The notes beneath the pieces were generated by a model. That model did no database searches. It was not told the origin of the DNA and was given only the letters and a program-made list of their open reading frames with translations. From a beta proteobacterium AAP51 (lineage in GTDB: Bacteria; Pseudomonadota; Gammaproteobacteria; Burkholderiales; Burkholderiaceae_C), in contig LJHT01000011.1 of the NCBI GenBank assembly GCA_001295905.1, positions 1 to 64,000 of the forward strand: a stretch of DNA of 64,000 bases. Reading direction: 5' to 3'. The position numbers and the translations under genes are program-made. Shown here one piece after another: positions 10,092-18,173 of this stretch; within the stretch, counting starts at the first letter, position 1, and every line of letters begins with the position of its first letter.

Positions 10092-12122
10092 ATGGCCATC
10101 TCACAGAACCTGCTGCTGACCATCGCGTTGGCTCCGCTGGCCGGCGCCGTGATCGCCGGCCTGGCGGGCAAGACCGTGGGCCCGCGTGGCGCCCATTTCT
10201 TCACCATCCTGGGCGTGCTCATCTCCTTCATCGGCTCTTGCGTGGTGCTGTCGCAGGTGGCCGGCGGGGCGCGTTTCAACGAGACGCTGTACGAATGGGC
10301 CGTGGTCGGCAAGACGGTGATGGAGGTCGGCTTCATGGTCGACGGCCTCACCGCGATGATGATGGTGGTGGTCACCTTCGTCAGCCTGATGGTGCACGTC
10401 TACACCATCGGCTACATGGAAGGCGACCCCGGCTACCAGCGCTTCTTCGCCTACATCAGCCTCTTCACCTTCAGCATGCTGATGCTGGTGATGGCCAACA
10501 ACTTCCTGCAGCTCTTCTTTGGCTGGGAGGCGGTGGGCCTGGTGAGCTACCTGCTCATCGGCTTCTGGTTCAAGAAGCCCACGGCGGTGTTCGCCAACAT
10601 GAAGGCCTTCCTGGTGAACCGGGTCGGCGACTTCGGCTTCATTCTGGGCATCGGGCTGGTGCTGGCCTACACCGGCTCGCTGAACTACACCGAAGTCTTC
10701 GCCAAGGCGCCCGAACTGGCGACGGTCACTTTCCCCTATCCCACCATCGGCGGCGACTGGATGCTGATCACGGTGATCTGCATCTGCCTGTTCATCGGTG
10801 CGATGGGCAAGAGCGCGCAGTTCCCGCTGCACGTGTGGCTGCCCGATTCGATGGAAGGCCCGACGCCCATCTCGGCGCTGATCCACGCCGCCACCATGGT
10901 GACGGCCGGCATCTTCATGGTGGCACGCATGTCGCCCCTCTTCGAGCTGAGCGACACGGCCCTGAACTTCGTGCTGGTCATCGGTGCCATCACGGCGCTG
11001 TTCATGGGCTTCCTGGGCATCATCCAGAACGACATCAAGCGCGTGGTGGCCTACTCCACGCTCAGCCAGCTGGGCTACATGACGGTGGCGCTGGGCTTGA
11101 GCGCCTACGGCGTGGCCGTGTTCCACCTGATGACGCACGCCTTCTTCAAGGCGCTGCTCTTCCTGGCCGCGGGCAGCGTGATCATCGGCATGCACCACGA
11201 CCAGGACATCCGCAACATGGGCGGCCTGCGCAAGCACATGCCGGTGACGTGGATCACCGCGTTGCTGGGCTCGCTGGCGCTCATCGGCACGCCGCTGTTC
11301 TCGGGCTTCTACAGCAAGGACAGCATCCTCATCGCCTCGCACCACAGCAGCTTGCCTGGTGCCACCTTCGCGATGGTGGCCATCTACATCGGCGTGTTCG
11401 TCACGGCCTTCTACTCGTTCCGCATGTACTTCCTGGTGTTCCACGGCGAAGAGCGCTTCCACCACAAGCCCTTCCCGCCCGAAGATGACCATGCGCACGA
11501 CGACCATGGCGACCACCACGACGCCACCCCGCACGAAAGCCCCTGGGTGGTGACGGCGCCGCTGGTGCTGCTGGCCATTCCTTCGGTGCTGATCGGCTTC
11601 ATGGCGATAGGGCCGCTGCTCTTCGGCGAATTCCTGAGAGACGCCATCGTGGTCGACGCCGCCAAGCACCCGGCCATGGCCGAGCTGGCGCGTGGTTTCC
11701 ACGGCGCGGCCGCGATGGCGCTGCACGGCGTGCAGACTGCGCCGTTCTGGCTGGCGCTGGCCGGGGTGGTCACGGCCTGGTGGTTCTACCTGAAGCAGCC
11801 GGCCATACCCGCGGCCATCGGCCGTGCGCTCAGCCCCGTGGTGCGCGTGCTCGAGAACAAGTACTACCTCGACTGGTTCAACGAAAACGTGCTGGCCAAG
11901 GGCTCGCGCCTGCTCGGCACCGGCCTGTGGAAGGGCGGCGACCAGGCCGTCATCGACGGTGCGCTGGTCAACGGCTCGGCCCGCATGGTGGGCCGCCTCG
12001 CCGGCTGGGTGCGCCAGTTCCAGACCGGCCACCTCTACCAGTACGCGCTGGTGATGCTGCTGGGCATCTTCGGCCTGCTCGCATGGCAGCTGTGGCCCTA
12101 TTTCAGCGGCTTGATGCGCTGA
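10092..12122 (+). CDS. nuoL: NADH-quinone oxidoreductase subunit L
   Basis: This 676-aa distal antiporter-like subunit (ND5 homologue) has 14-16 helices plus the long lateral helix. Typical proton-channel motifs are intact, including FFGWEAVGLVSYLLIGFW, GKSAQFPLHVWLPDSMEGPT and the lysine-containing KRVVAYSTLSQLGYM. A hydrophilic loop around residues 460-485 is unusually rich in His and Asp (EDDHAHDDHGDHHDATPH). It starts 1 bp after nuoK. Confidence 0.98.
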   Translation: MAISQNLLLTIALAPLAGAVIAGLAGKTVGPRGAHFFTILGVLISFIGSCVVLSQVAGGARFNETLYEWAVVGKTVMEVGFMVDGLTAMMMVVVTFVSLMVHVYTIGYMEGDPGYQRFFAYISLFTFSMLMLVMANNFLQLFFGWEAVGLVSYLLIGFWFKKPTAVFANMKAFLVNRVGDFGFILGIGLVLAYTGSLNYTEVFAKAPELATVTFPYPTIGGDWMLITVICICLFIGAMGKSAQFPLHVWLPDSMEGPTPISALIHAATMVTAGIFMVARMSPLFELSDTALNFVLVIGAITALFMGFLGIIQNDIKRVVAYSTLSQLGYMTVALGLSAYGVAVFHLMTHAFFKALLFLAAGSVIIGMHHDQDIRNMGGLRKHMPVTWITALLGSLALIGTPLFSGFYSKDSILIASHHSSLPGATFAMVAIYIGVFVTAFYSFRMYFLVFHGEERFHHKPFPPEDDHAHDDHGDHHDATPHESPWVVTAPLVLLAIPSVLIGFMAIGPLLFGEFLRDAIVVDAAKHPAMAELARGFHGAAAMALHGVQTAPFWLALAGVVTAWWFYLKQPAIPAAIGRALSPVVRVLENKYYLDWFNENVLAKGSRLLGTGLWKGGDQAVIDGALVNGSARMVGRLAGWVRQFQTGHLYQYALVMLLGIFGLLAWQLWPYFSGLMR

Positions 12123-12165
12123 GGCCCTTCACGGCCTTGACCGAACACGACAGAGAGAACAAGAA

Positions 12166-13641
12166 ATGGGTCTGCTGAGCCTGAGCATCTGGTTGCCGAT
12201 CGCCTTCGGCGCGCTGCTGCTCGCCACCGGGCGCGACCAGAACGCCGGCGTCGCGCGCGCCATCGCGCTGGTGGGTGCCATCGCGTCCTTCCTGGTGACC
12301 TTGCCGATCATCACGCGCTTCGACACCACCACGGCCTCGATGCAGTTCGTCGAGAAGCTGCCGTGGATCGAGCGCTTCAACATCCACTACCACCTGGGCG
12401 TGGATGGTCTCTCGATGTGGTTCGTGCCGCTCACGGCCTTCATCACCGTCATCGTGGTCATCGCGGCGTGGGAAGTCATCCAGGAGCGCGTGGCCCAGTA
12501 CCTGGGCGCCTTCCTCATCCTGAGCGGCCTGATGATCGGCGTGTTCTGCGCCCTCGACGGCATGCTGTTCTACGTGTTCTTCGAGGCCACGCTCATTCCG
12601 ATGTACATCATCATCGGCGTCTGGGGCGGGCCGAAGCGCGTCTACGCGGCCTTCAAGTTCTTCCTCTACACGCTGGCCGGCAGCCTGCTGATGCTGGTGG
12701 CGCTGGTCTACCTCTACTTCAAGAGCGGCGGCAGCTTCGACATCCTGGCCTGGCACAAGCTGCCCTTGCCGATGAACGCGCAGACGCTGCTGTTCTTCGC
12801 CTTCTTCGCCGCTTTCGCCGTGAAGGTGCCGATGTGGCCGGTGCACACCTGGCTGCCCGATGCCCACGTCGAGGCGCCCACCGGCGGCTCGGTGGTGCTG
12901 GCGGCCATCATGCTGAAGCTGGGCGCCTACGGCTTCCTGCGCTTTTCCATGCCCATCACGCCCGATGCGGCGCGTGAATTCGACTGGGTCATCGTCACGC
13001 TCAGCCTCGTGGCCGTGGTCTACATCGGCCTCGTGGCGCTGGTGCAGCAAGACATGAAGAAGCTGGTGGCCTACAGCTCCATCGCGCACATGGGCTTCGT
13101 GACCTTGGGCTTCTTCATGTTCAACGAACTGGGCGTGGCCGGCGGCATCGTGCAGATGGTGAGCCACGGCTTCGTCTCGGGCGCCATGTTCCTGTGCATC
13201 GGCGTGCTCTACGACCGCGTGCACAGCCGCGAGATCGCCAGCTACGGCGGCGTGGCCAACACCATGCCCAAGTTCGCGGCCTTCGCGGTGCTGTTCGCGA
13301 TGGCCAACTGCGGCCTGCCCGGCACCGCCGGTTTCGTGGGCGAGTGGATGGTCATCCTGGGTGCGCTGGACTACAACTTCTTCATCGCGCTGCTGGCCGC
13401 CACCACGCTGATCTTCGGCGCCGCCTACACGCTTTGGATGGTCAAGCGCGTGTACTTCGGTGATGTCGCCAACGACGACGTGAAAGGCCTGCAAGACATC
13501 AACGGCCGCGAATTCCTCATGCTGGCCCTGCTGGCCGCCGCCGTGCTGTGGATGGGCGTGTACCCCAAGCCCTTCACCGACGTGATGAACGTGTCGGTGA
13601 CTGCGCTGCTGCAGCACGTGGCGCAGTCCAAGCTGAACTGA
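12166..13641 (+). CDS. nuoM: NADH-quinone oxidoreductase subunit M
   Basis: This 491-aa antiporter-like subunit (ND4 homologue) has about 14 helices. The essential glutamate helix is visible in FYVFFEATLIPMYIIIGVWG, and the channel lysines appear in KVPMWPVHTWLPDAHVEAPT and KKLVAYSSIAHMGF. The length fits the family, and it follows nuoL after 43 bp. Confidence 0.98.
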   Translation: MGLLSLSIWLPIAFGALLLATGRDQNAGVARAIALVGAIASFLVTLPIITRFDTTTASMQFVEKLPWIERFNIHYHLGVDGLSMWFVPLTAFITVIVVIAAWEVIQERVAQYLGAFLILSGLMIGVFCALDGMLFYVFFEATLIPMYIIIGVWGGPKRVYAAFKFFLYTLAGSLLMLVALVYLYFKSGGSFDILAWHKLPLPMNAQTLLFFAFFAAFAVKVPMWPVHTWLPDAHVEAPTGGSVVLAAIMLKLGAYGFLRFSMPITPDAAREFDWVIVTLSLVAVVYIGLVALVQQDMKKLVAYSSIAHMGFVTLGFFMFNELGVAGGIVQMVSHGFVSGAMFLCIGVLYDRVHSREIASYGGVANTMPKFAAFAVLFAMANCGLPGTAGFVGEWMVILGALDYNFFIALLAATTLIFGAAYTLWMVKRVYFGDVANDDVKGLQDINGREFLMLALLAAAVLWMGVYPKPFTDVMNVSVTALLQHVAQSKLN

Positions 13642-13663
13642 CGGCCGAAAGAACACCAGAACC

Positions 13664-15145
13664 ATGACCGCTATGAACTGGCACGTCGCCTACCCCGAGA
13701 TGTGGCTGCTGCTGGCCGCCTGCGTGGTGCTGCTGGTCGACGTTTTCAACAACGACGCCGAGCGCCGCCCCACCTTCTGGCTGACGCAGGCCGCCATCGC
13801 CGTGTTCGCCGGGCTGCACCTGATGGGCTGGTCTTCCGGCACCACCGCTTACGGCATGCAGGGCATGGTGGTGGTCGACCCCATGGGCCACCTGCTGGCC
13901 TTCTTCGCCGCGCTGGCAGTGATGGGCACGCTGGCCTACGCCCGGCCCACACTGGCCTCGCGCGAGATGCTCAAGGGCGAGTTCTTCACGCTCACGCTCT
14001 TCATGCTGCTGGGCATCAGCGTGATGTGCTCGGCCAACAACTTCCTCGTCGTCTACCTCGGCCTGGAACTGATGAGCCTGAGCCTGTATGCGCTGACCGC
14101 GCTGCGCCGCGACCATGCCGTCAGCACCGAAGCGGCGATGAAGTACTTCGTGCTAGGCGCGCTGGCCAGCGGCTTCCTGCTCTACGGCCTTTCCATGATG
14201 TATGGCGCCACCGGCACGCTGGAGATTCCCAAGGTCTTCGAGCGCATTGCCAGCGGCACCATCAACCAGGAAGTGCTGGTCTTCGGCGTGGTCTTCGTGG
14301 TCGCCGGCCTGGCCTTCAAGCTGGGCGCCGCGCCTTTCCACATGTGGGTGCCCGATGTCTACCAGGGTGCGCCCACGCCGGTGACGCTGCTCATCGGCGG
14401 CGCGCCCAAGTTCGCCGCCTTCGCCATCACGCTGCGCCTGCTGGTGGAAGGCATGCTGGGCCTGGCGGTGGACTGGCAGCAGATGTTCGTCGTGCTGGCC
14501 GTGGCCTCGCTGGCGGTGGGCAACCTCGCGGCCATTGCGCAGACCAACCTCAAGCGCATGCTGGCCTACAGCACCATCTCGCAGATGGGCTTCATCGTGC
14601 TGGGCCTGAGCGCGGGCGTGGTCAGCGGCAACACGCTGAGCGCGGCCAATGCCTACAGCTCTTCGATGTTCTACCTGGTGGCCTATGTGCTCACCACGCT
14701 GGGCACCTTCGGCCTGATCATGTTCCTCAGCCGTCAGGGCTTCGAAAGCGAAGAGATCAGCGACCTGGCCGGCCTGTCCAAGCGCAGCCCCTGGGTGGCC
14801 GGCGTGATGACGGTGTTCATGTTCTCGCTGGCCGGCATACCGCCCATGGTGGGCTTCTTCGCCAAGCTGGCCGTCATCCAGGCGCTGGTGACGACCAACG
14901 TGCCCTTCTACATCTTCCTGGCCGTGGTGGCGGTGGTGCTGTCGCTCATCGGTGCCTTCTACTACCTGCGCGTGGTGAAGGTGATGTGGTTCGACGAGCC
15001 CTCGCAGACCGCGCCGGTGCTGCAGACCCAGGGCGTCACGCTGCTGCTGGCCTTCAACGGCGCGGCCGTGCTGCTGCTCGGGCCGATGTCGGGCGGCCTG
15101 ATGGCGATGTGCCGCGACGCCATCGTCAAGGCCTTGGCCGGCTGA
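13664..15145 (+). CDS. nuoN: NADH-quinone oxidoreductase subunit N
   Basis: This 493-aa antiporter-like subunit (ND2 homologue) is the last structural gene of the operon. The helix with the key Glu (VVYLGLELMSLSLYALTAL) and the lysine motifs FKLGAAPFHMWVPDVYQGAPT and KRMLAYSTISQMGF are present. In my recollection many relatives have a small DUF2818 gene directly after nuoN; here the NUDIX gene follows after 13 bp, with no room for it. Confidence 0.97.
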   Translation: MTAMNWHVAYPEMWLLLAACVVLLVDVFNNDAERRPTFWLTQAAIAVFAGLHLMGWSSGTTAYGMQGMVVVDPMGHLLAFFAALAVMGTLAYARPTLASREMLKGEFFTLTLFMLLGISVMCSANNFLVVYLGLELMSLSLYALTALRRDHAVSTEAAMKYFVLGALASGFLLYGLSMMYGATGTLEIPKVFERIASGTINQEVLVFGVVFVVAGLAFKLGAAPFHMWVPDVYQGAPTPVTLLIGGAPKFAAFAITLRLLVEGMLGLAVDWQQMFVVLAVASLAVGNLAAIAQTNLKRMLAYSTISQMGFIVLGLSAGVVSGNTLSAANAYSSSMFYLVAYVLTTLGTFGLIMFLSRQGFESEEISDLAGLSKRSPWVAGVMTVFMFSLAGIPPMVGFFAKLAVIQALVTTNVPFYIFLAVVAVVLSLIGAFYYLRVVKVMWFDEPSQTAPVLQTQGVTLLLAFNGAAVLLLGPMSGGLMAMCRDAIVKALAG

Positions 15146-15158
15146 ACGGCCCCCCACC

Positions 15159-15764
15159 GTGGCGGCCGACGACGAACACCTGATCGAACACGCCACGGGC
15201 GACAGTCAGCTGCTGCACAGCGGCTGGATCGAACTGCGCAAGGACGTTGTGCGCCTGCCCGACGGCAGCGAGGCCACGCGCGAATACCTGCGCCACAGCG
15301 GCGCGGTGGCCGTCGTGCCGCTGCTGGAAGACGGCCCGTCGTTGAAGCTGGTGCTGGTGCGGCAATACCGCTACCCGGTGCAAAAGGTGTTGCTGGAATT
15401 CCCGGCCGGCAAGCTGGAAAGTGGGGAAGACACGCTGCTTTGCGGCATGCGCGAACTGCTGGAAGAAACCGGCTACCAGGCGCGTGAATGGGCCTTTGGC
15501 GGCGAGATCCACAACGCCGCGGCCTATTCCACGGAAAGCATCTGGATCTGGTTCGCGCGCGGCCTGCAGCCCGGGGTGGCGCGGCCCGACAGCGGCGAGT
15601 TCGTCGAAACCGTGACCATGACCGTGGCCGAGCTGGAAGAGCTGTGCGACGCCGGCCAGCTGCCCGACGTGAAGACCCAGATCGGCCTGCACTGGCTGCA
15701 ACGCTGGCAAGCCGGCAAGATGTCATTGCCCTGGCAAACAGCGGCCCTGGGCACCGCCCTATGA
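15159..15764 (+). CDS. NUDIX hydrolase, ADP-ribose pyrophosphatase-like
   Basis: This 201-aa protein has a perfect NUDIX box (G-x5-E-x7-REUxEExGU): GKLESGEDTLLCGM followed by RELLEETGY. Members cleave nucleoside diphosphates linked to another group; the spacing and the upstream EFPAG motif resemble ADP-ribose pyrophosphatases. The start is a GTG at 15159, 13 bp after nuoN, with no strong Shine-Dalgarno. Its place behind nuoN suggests a link to pyridine-nucleotide turnover, but that is inference from position. Confidence 0.88.
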   Translation: MAADDEHLIEHATGDSQLLHSGWIELRKDVVRLPDGSEATREYLRHSGAVAVVPLLEDGPSLKLVLVRQYRYPVQKVLLEFPAGKLESGEDTLLCGMRELLEETGYQAREWAFGGEIHNAAAYSTESIWIWFARGLQPGVARPDSGEFVETVTMTVAELEELCDAGQLPDVKTQIGLHWLQRWQAGKMSLPWQTAALGTAL

Positions 15765-15774
15765 TGACCGCACG

Positions 15775-16242
15775 ATGAAAGTGCTGAATCTGCGCTGTGC
15801 CAACGGGCATGGTTTCGAGGGCTGGTTCGCTTCGGAAGACGACTTCCTGTCGCAGAACGGCCGCTCGCTGATCGAGTGCCCGATGTGCGGCGACCGTGCC
15901 ATCGCGCGCCTGCCTTCGGCCCCGCGGCTGAACCTCTCGGGCGCGCGCGAGGTCACGCCCCTGCCCGGCTCAACGGCCAGCAGCACCGAAGCCACGGCGC
16001 AGGTGGTCACCTCGGAACAGATGCAGGCCGCCTACCTGCACGGCGTGCGCCAGTTGCTGGCGCGCACCGAAGACGTGGGGCCCCGTTTCCCCGAGGAAGC
16101 GCGGCGCATCCATTACGGCGAATCGCCGCAGCGCGGCATACGCGGCCAGGCGTCGCCTGAAGAACGCGAGGCCCTGCGCGAGGAAGGCATCGAGACCATG
16201 GCCATCCCGGTGCCGCGCGCCCTCGACGGGCCGGTGCAGTAG
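15775..16242 (+). CDS. DUF1178 family protein
   Basis: This 155-aa soluble protein begins MKVLNLRCANGHGFEGWF and continues with a CPMC pair at residues 36-39, so Cys8 and the CxxC pair could form a zinc-ribbon-like site. The body is hydrophilic and ends near RALDGPVQ. DUF1178 proteins have no established function but are regularly found after nuoN and a NUDIX gene in betaproteobacteria. It starts 10 bp after the NUDIX stop, so it is probably the last gene of the nuo transcript. Confidence 0.88.
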   Translation: MKVLNLRCANGHGFEGWFASEDDFLSQNGRSLIECPMCGDRAIARLPSAPRLNLSGAREVTPLPGSTASSTEATAQVVTSEQMQAAYLHGVRQLLARTEDVGPRFPEEARRIHYGESPQRGIRGQASPEEREALREEGIETMAIPVPRALDGPVQ

Positions 16243-16249
16243 CACCGCA

Positions 16250-16265
16250 GGCCGCCGCGGCGGCC
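16250..16265. terminator. Palindrome between convergent genes, possible bidirectional terminator
   Basis: A perfect 16-bp GC palindrome (arms GGCCGCCG/CGGCGGCC) lies in the 52-bp gap between the convergent DUF1178 and FAD-oxidase genes, followed by a second C/G-rich inverted stretch (16264-16285). No T tract follows on either strand, so intrinsic termination is doubtful. Confidence 0.35.
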
Positions 16266-16294
16266 CGGCTGGGCCGCGGGCCGGCGTCAAGGGT

Positions 16295-17710
16295 TCAAAG
16301 CACGCGCCCGGGGTTCAACAGGCCCTGGGGGTCGAAGGCAGCCTTGATGCCCCGCATCAGCTGCAGGGCCACCGGTGACTTGCGCTGTGCCAGTTCCTCG
16401 CGCTTGAGCTGCCCGATGCCGTGCTCGGCGCTGAAGCTGCCGCCATGCCGCGCCACGGTGTCGAACACCAGCGCATTCACCGCGTGTTCCTGCTCGGCCA
16501 GGAAACGCCGGCCGTCCTCACCGGTCGGGGCCTGCACGTTGTAGTGCAGGTTGCCATCGCCCAGGTGGCCGAAGTTCACCAGCCGCACGCCCGGAAAACG
16601 CGCCAGCAGTGCCGCATCGGCCTCGGCCACGAAGGCCGGAATGCGCGAGACCGGCACCGAGATGTCGTGCTTGATGTTCAGCCCTTCTTCGGCCTGCGCC
16701 AGCGGAATGCTTTCGCGCACATGCCACAGCGCGCGGCTCTGCGCCAGGCTTTCGGCAACCACCGCGTCTTGCACGGTGCCGGCTTCCAGCGCGGCGCCGA
16801 GCAGGCTTTCGAAGGCGGCGCGGGCCTGCGCCTCGCCTTCGGTGCTGCTCTGCTCCAGCAGCACCGTCCACGCGGCCTGCGGCAGCGGGCGGGGCAGGGC
16901 GGGGAAGTGCTTGGCGGTGAGCGCCAGGGCGTAGGCGCCCATCATCTCGAAGCCCGTGAGCCCGGCGCCCAGGCGCGTGCGCGCCAGCTGCAGCAGCGCC
17001 ACGCAGTCGGCCACGCTGGCGCAGGCCGCCAAGGCGGTGGTGGTGGCCACGGGCTGGGGCGCCAGCTTCATGGTGGCGGCGGTGATGATGCCCAGCGTGC
17101 CTTCGCTGCCGATGAAGAGGTCGCGCAGGTCGTAGCCGGTGTTGTCCTTGCGCAGGCCGCTCAGGCCTTCCCAGACGTCGCCTTGCGCGGTGACCACTTC
17201 CAGCCCCAGGCAGAGGTCGCGAGCATTGCCCCAACGCAGCACCTGCGTGCCGCCGGCGTTGGTGGCCAGGTTGCCGCCCAGCGTGCAGCTGCCCTCGGCG
17301 GCCAGGCTCAGCGGGAACAGCAGGCCGCGCGCCTGCGCCGCCTTCTGCACGTTCTGCAGGATGCACCCGGCTTCGGCCGTGAGCGTGAGGTTGGCTTCGT
17401 CCACGGCGCGGATGCGGTTCAGCCGCTGCAGGCTCAGCAGCACCTGCGTGCCGCTGGCGTCGGGCACACCGCCGCCCACCAGGCCCGTGTTGCCGCCCTG
17501 CGGCACCAGGGCCGCGCCGTGGACGGCGCAGGCTTTCACCACGGCGGCCACCTCGGCCGTGCTGCCGGGGCGCACCACGGCCAGCGCCTTGCCGCGCCAG
17601 CGGCGGCGCCAGTCTTGTTCGAAGGCCGAGAGGTCGCCTTCGCTCAGCACCTGCGCAGCGCCCACGGCGGCGCGCAGGTCGGCCAGCAGCGCACCCGGGC
17701 CGGCACTCAA
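16295..17710 (-). CDS. FAD-linked oxidase, D-2-hydroxyglutarate/lactate dehydrogenase type
   Basis: This 471-aa flavoprotein has an N-terminal FAD-binding PCMH domain (VVPQGGNTG-like loop, here LVPQGGNTGLVGGGVP, then LGGNLATNAGG) and a C-terminal FAD-oxidase C domain ending AFDPQGLLNPGRVL. Metal-ligand motifs HLGDGNLHYNV and SAEHGIG are intact. Relatives oxidise D-lactate, glycolate or D-2-hydroxyglutarate; the substrate cannot be read from sequence. The frame is open far upstream, but the family-length start is a TTG at 17710 whose last two bases overlap the TGA of the DUF2069 gene. Confidence 0.88.
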   Translation of the reverse strand: MSAGPGALLADLRAAVGAAQVLSEGDLSAFEQDWRRRWRGKALAVVRPGSTAEVAAVVKACAVHGAALVPQGGNTGLVGGGVPDASGTQVLLSLQRLNRIRAVDEANLTLTAEAGCILQNVQKAAQARGLLFPLSLAAEGSCTLGGNLATNAGGTQVLRWGNARDLCLGLEVVTAQGDVWEGLSGLRKDNTGYDLRDLFIGSEGTLGIITAATMKLAPQPVATTTALAACASVADCVALLQLARTRLGAGLTGFEMMGAYALALTAKHFPALPRPLPQAAWTVLLEQSSTEGEAQARAAFESLLGAALEAGTVQDAVVAESLAQSRALWHVRESIPLAQAEEGLNIKHDISVPVSRIPAFVAEADAALLARFPGVRLVNFGHLGDGNLHYNVQAPTGEDGRRFLAEQEHAVNALVFDTVARHGGSFSAEHGIGQLKREELAQRKSPVALQLMRGIKAAFDPQGLLNPGRVL

Positions 17711-18156
17711 GCGCGTGCCTCCCCGGCCTGGGCCTTCTGCTCGGCCGCGGCCTTTTCGGCGGCCATGGCAGCGCCCTTGCGCAGCCGCCAACGGATGTAG
17801 ATGCCGCTCACGGTGAAGAGCACGATGGTCAGCAGGGTCTGCACCACCGCCAGCGCCTGGCTGATGCCGCTTTCGGTGGTGGCGCGCACCACGCCTTCCA
17901 TGAAGTACAGCCAGATCAGCAGGCTGAGCCAGCGGAAGGTGTACATGCGGTGGCGCCACAGCCCGGCCACGCACAGCACCAAGGGCACCACTTTCAGCGC
18001 CAGCGTGCCGCTGCCGGTGGGGGCCAGCCACAGCTCCCAGGCCAGGCCCAGCGCGATGAGCGCCAGCAAGGCCGCCAGGGCCGCGGCGCGGGTGCTGCGC
18101 ACGATGGCATCGGGGGCCTGGCGCGGGGTGTCTTCCGGGGTGGGCGCAGAGTTCAT
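17707..18156 (-). CDS. DUF2069 family membrane protein
   Basis: This 149-aa protein has four predicted helices (about residues 23-45, 51-66, 72-90 and 97-118) and a charged Lys/Ala/Glu tail. The sequence RHRMYTFRWLSLLIWLYFME matches the DUF2069 pattern. The function is unknown. It is transcribed with the FAD oxidase, which begins inside its stop codon. It diverges from the YihY gene with only 17 bp between the two start codons. Confidence 0.8.
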   Translation of the reverse strand: MNSAPTPEDTPRQAPDAIVRSTRAAALAALLALIALGLAWELWLAPTGSGTLALKVVPLVLCVAGLWRHRMYTFRWLSLLIWLYFMEGVVRATTESGISQALAVVQTLLTIVLFTVSGIYIRWRLRKGAAMAAEKAAAEQKAQAGEARA

Positions 18157-18161
18157 GGGGC

Positions 18162-18167
18162 ATCATA
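18162..18167 (-). promoter_or_regulatory. -10 element for the DUF2069-oxidase operon, possibly leaderless
   Basis: A good TATGAT hexamer reads towards the DUF2069 gene and ends 5 bp before its ATG, so transcription would start at or next to the start codon. The -35 region (CAGAAA) is weak. A 14-bp inverted repeat AGCATG-AA-CATGCT (18171-18184) lies over the opposing yihY start and could be an operator. Confidence 0.4.
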
Positions 18168-18173
18168 GCCAGC

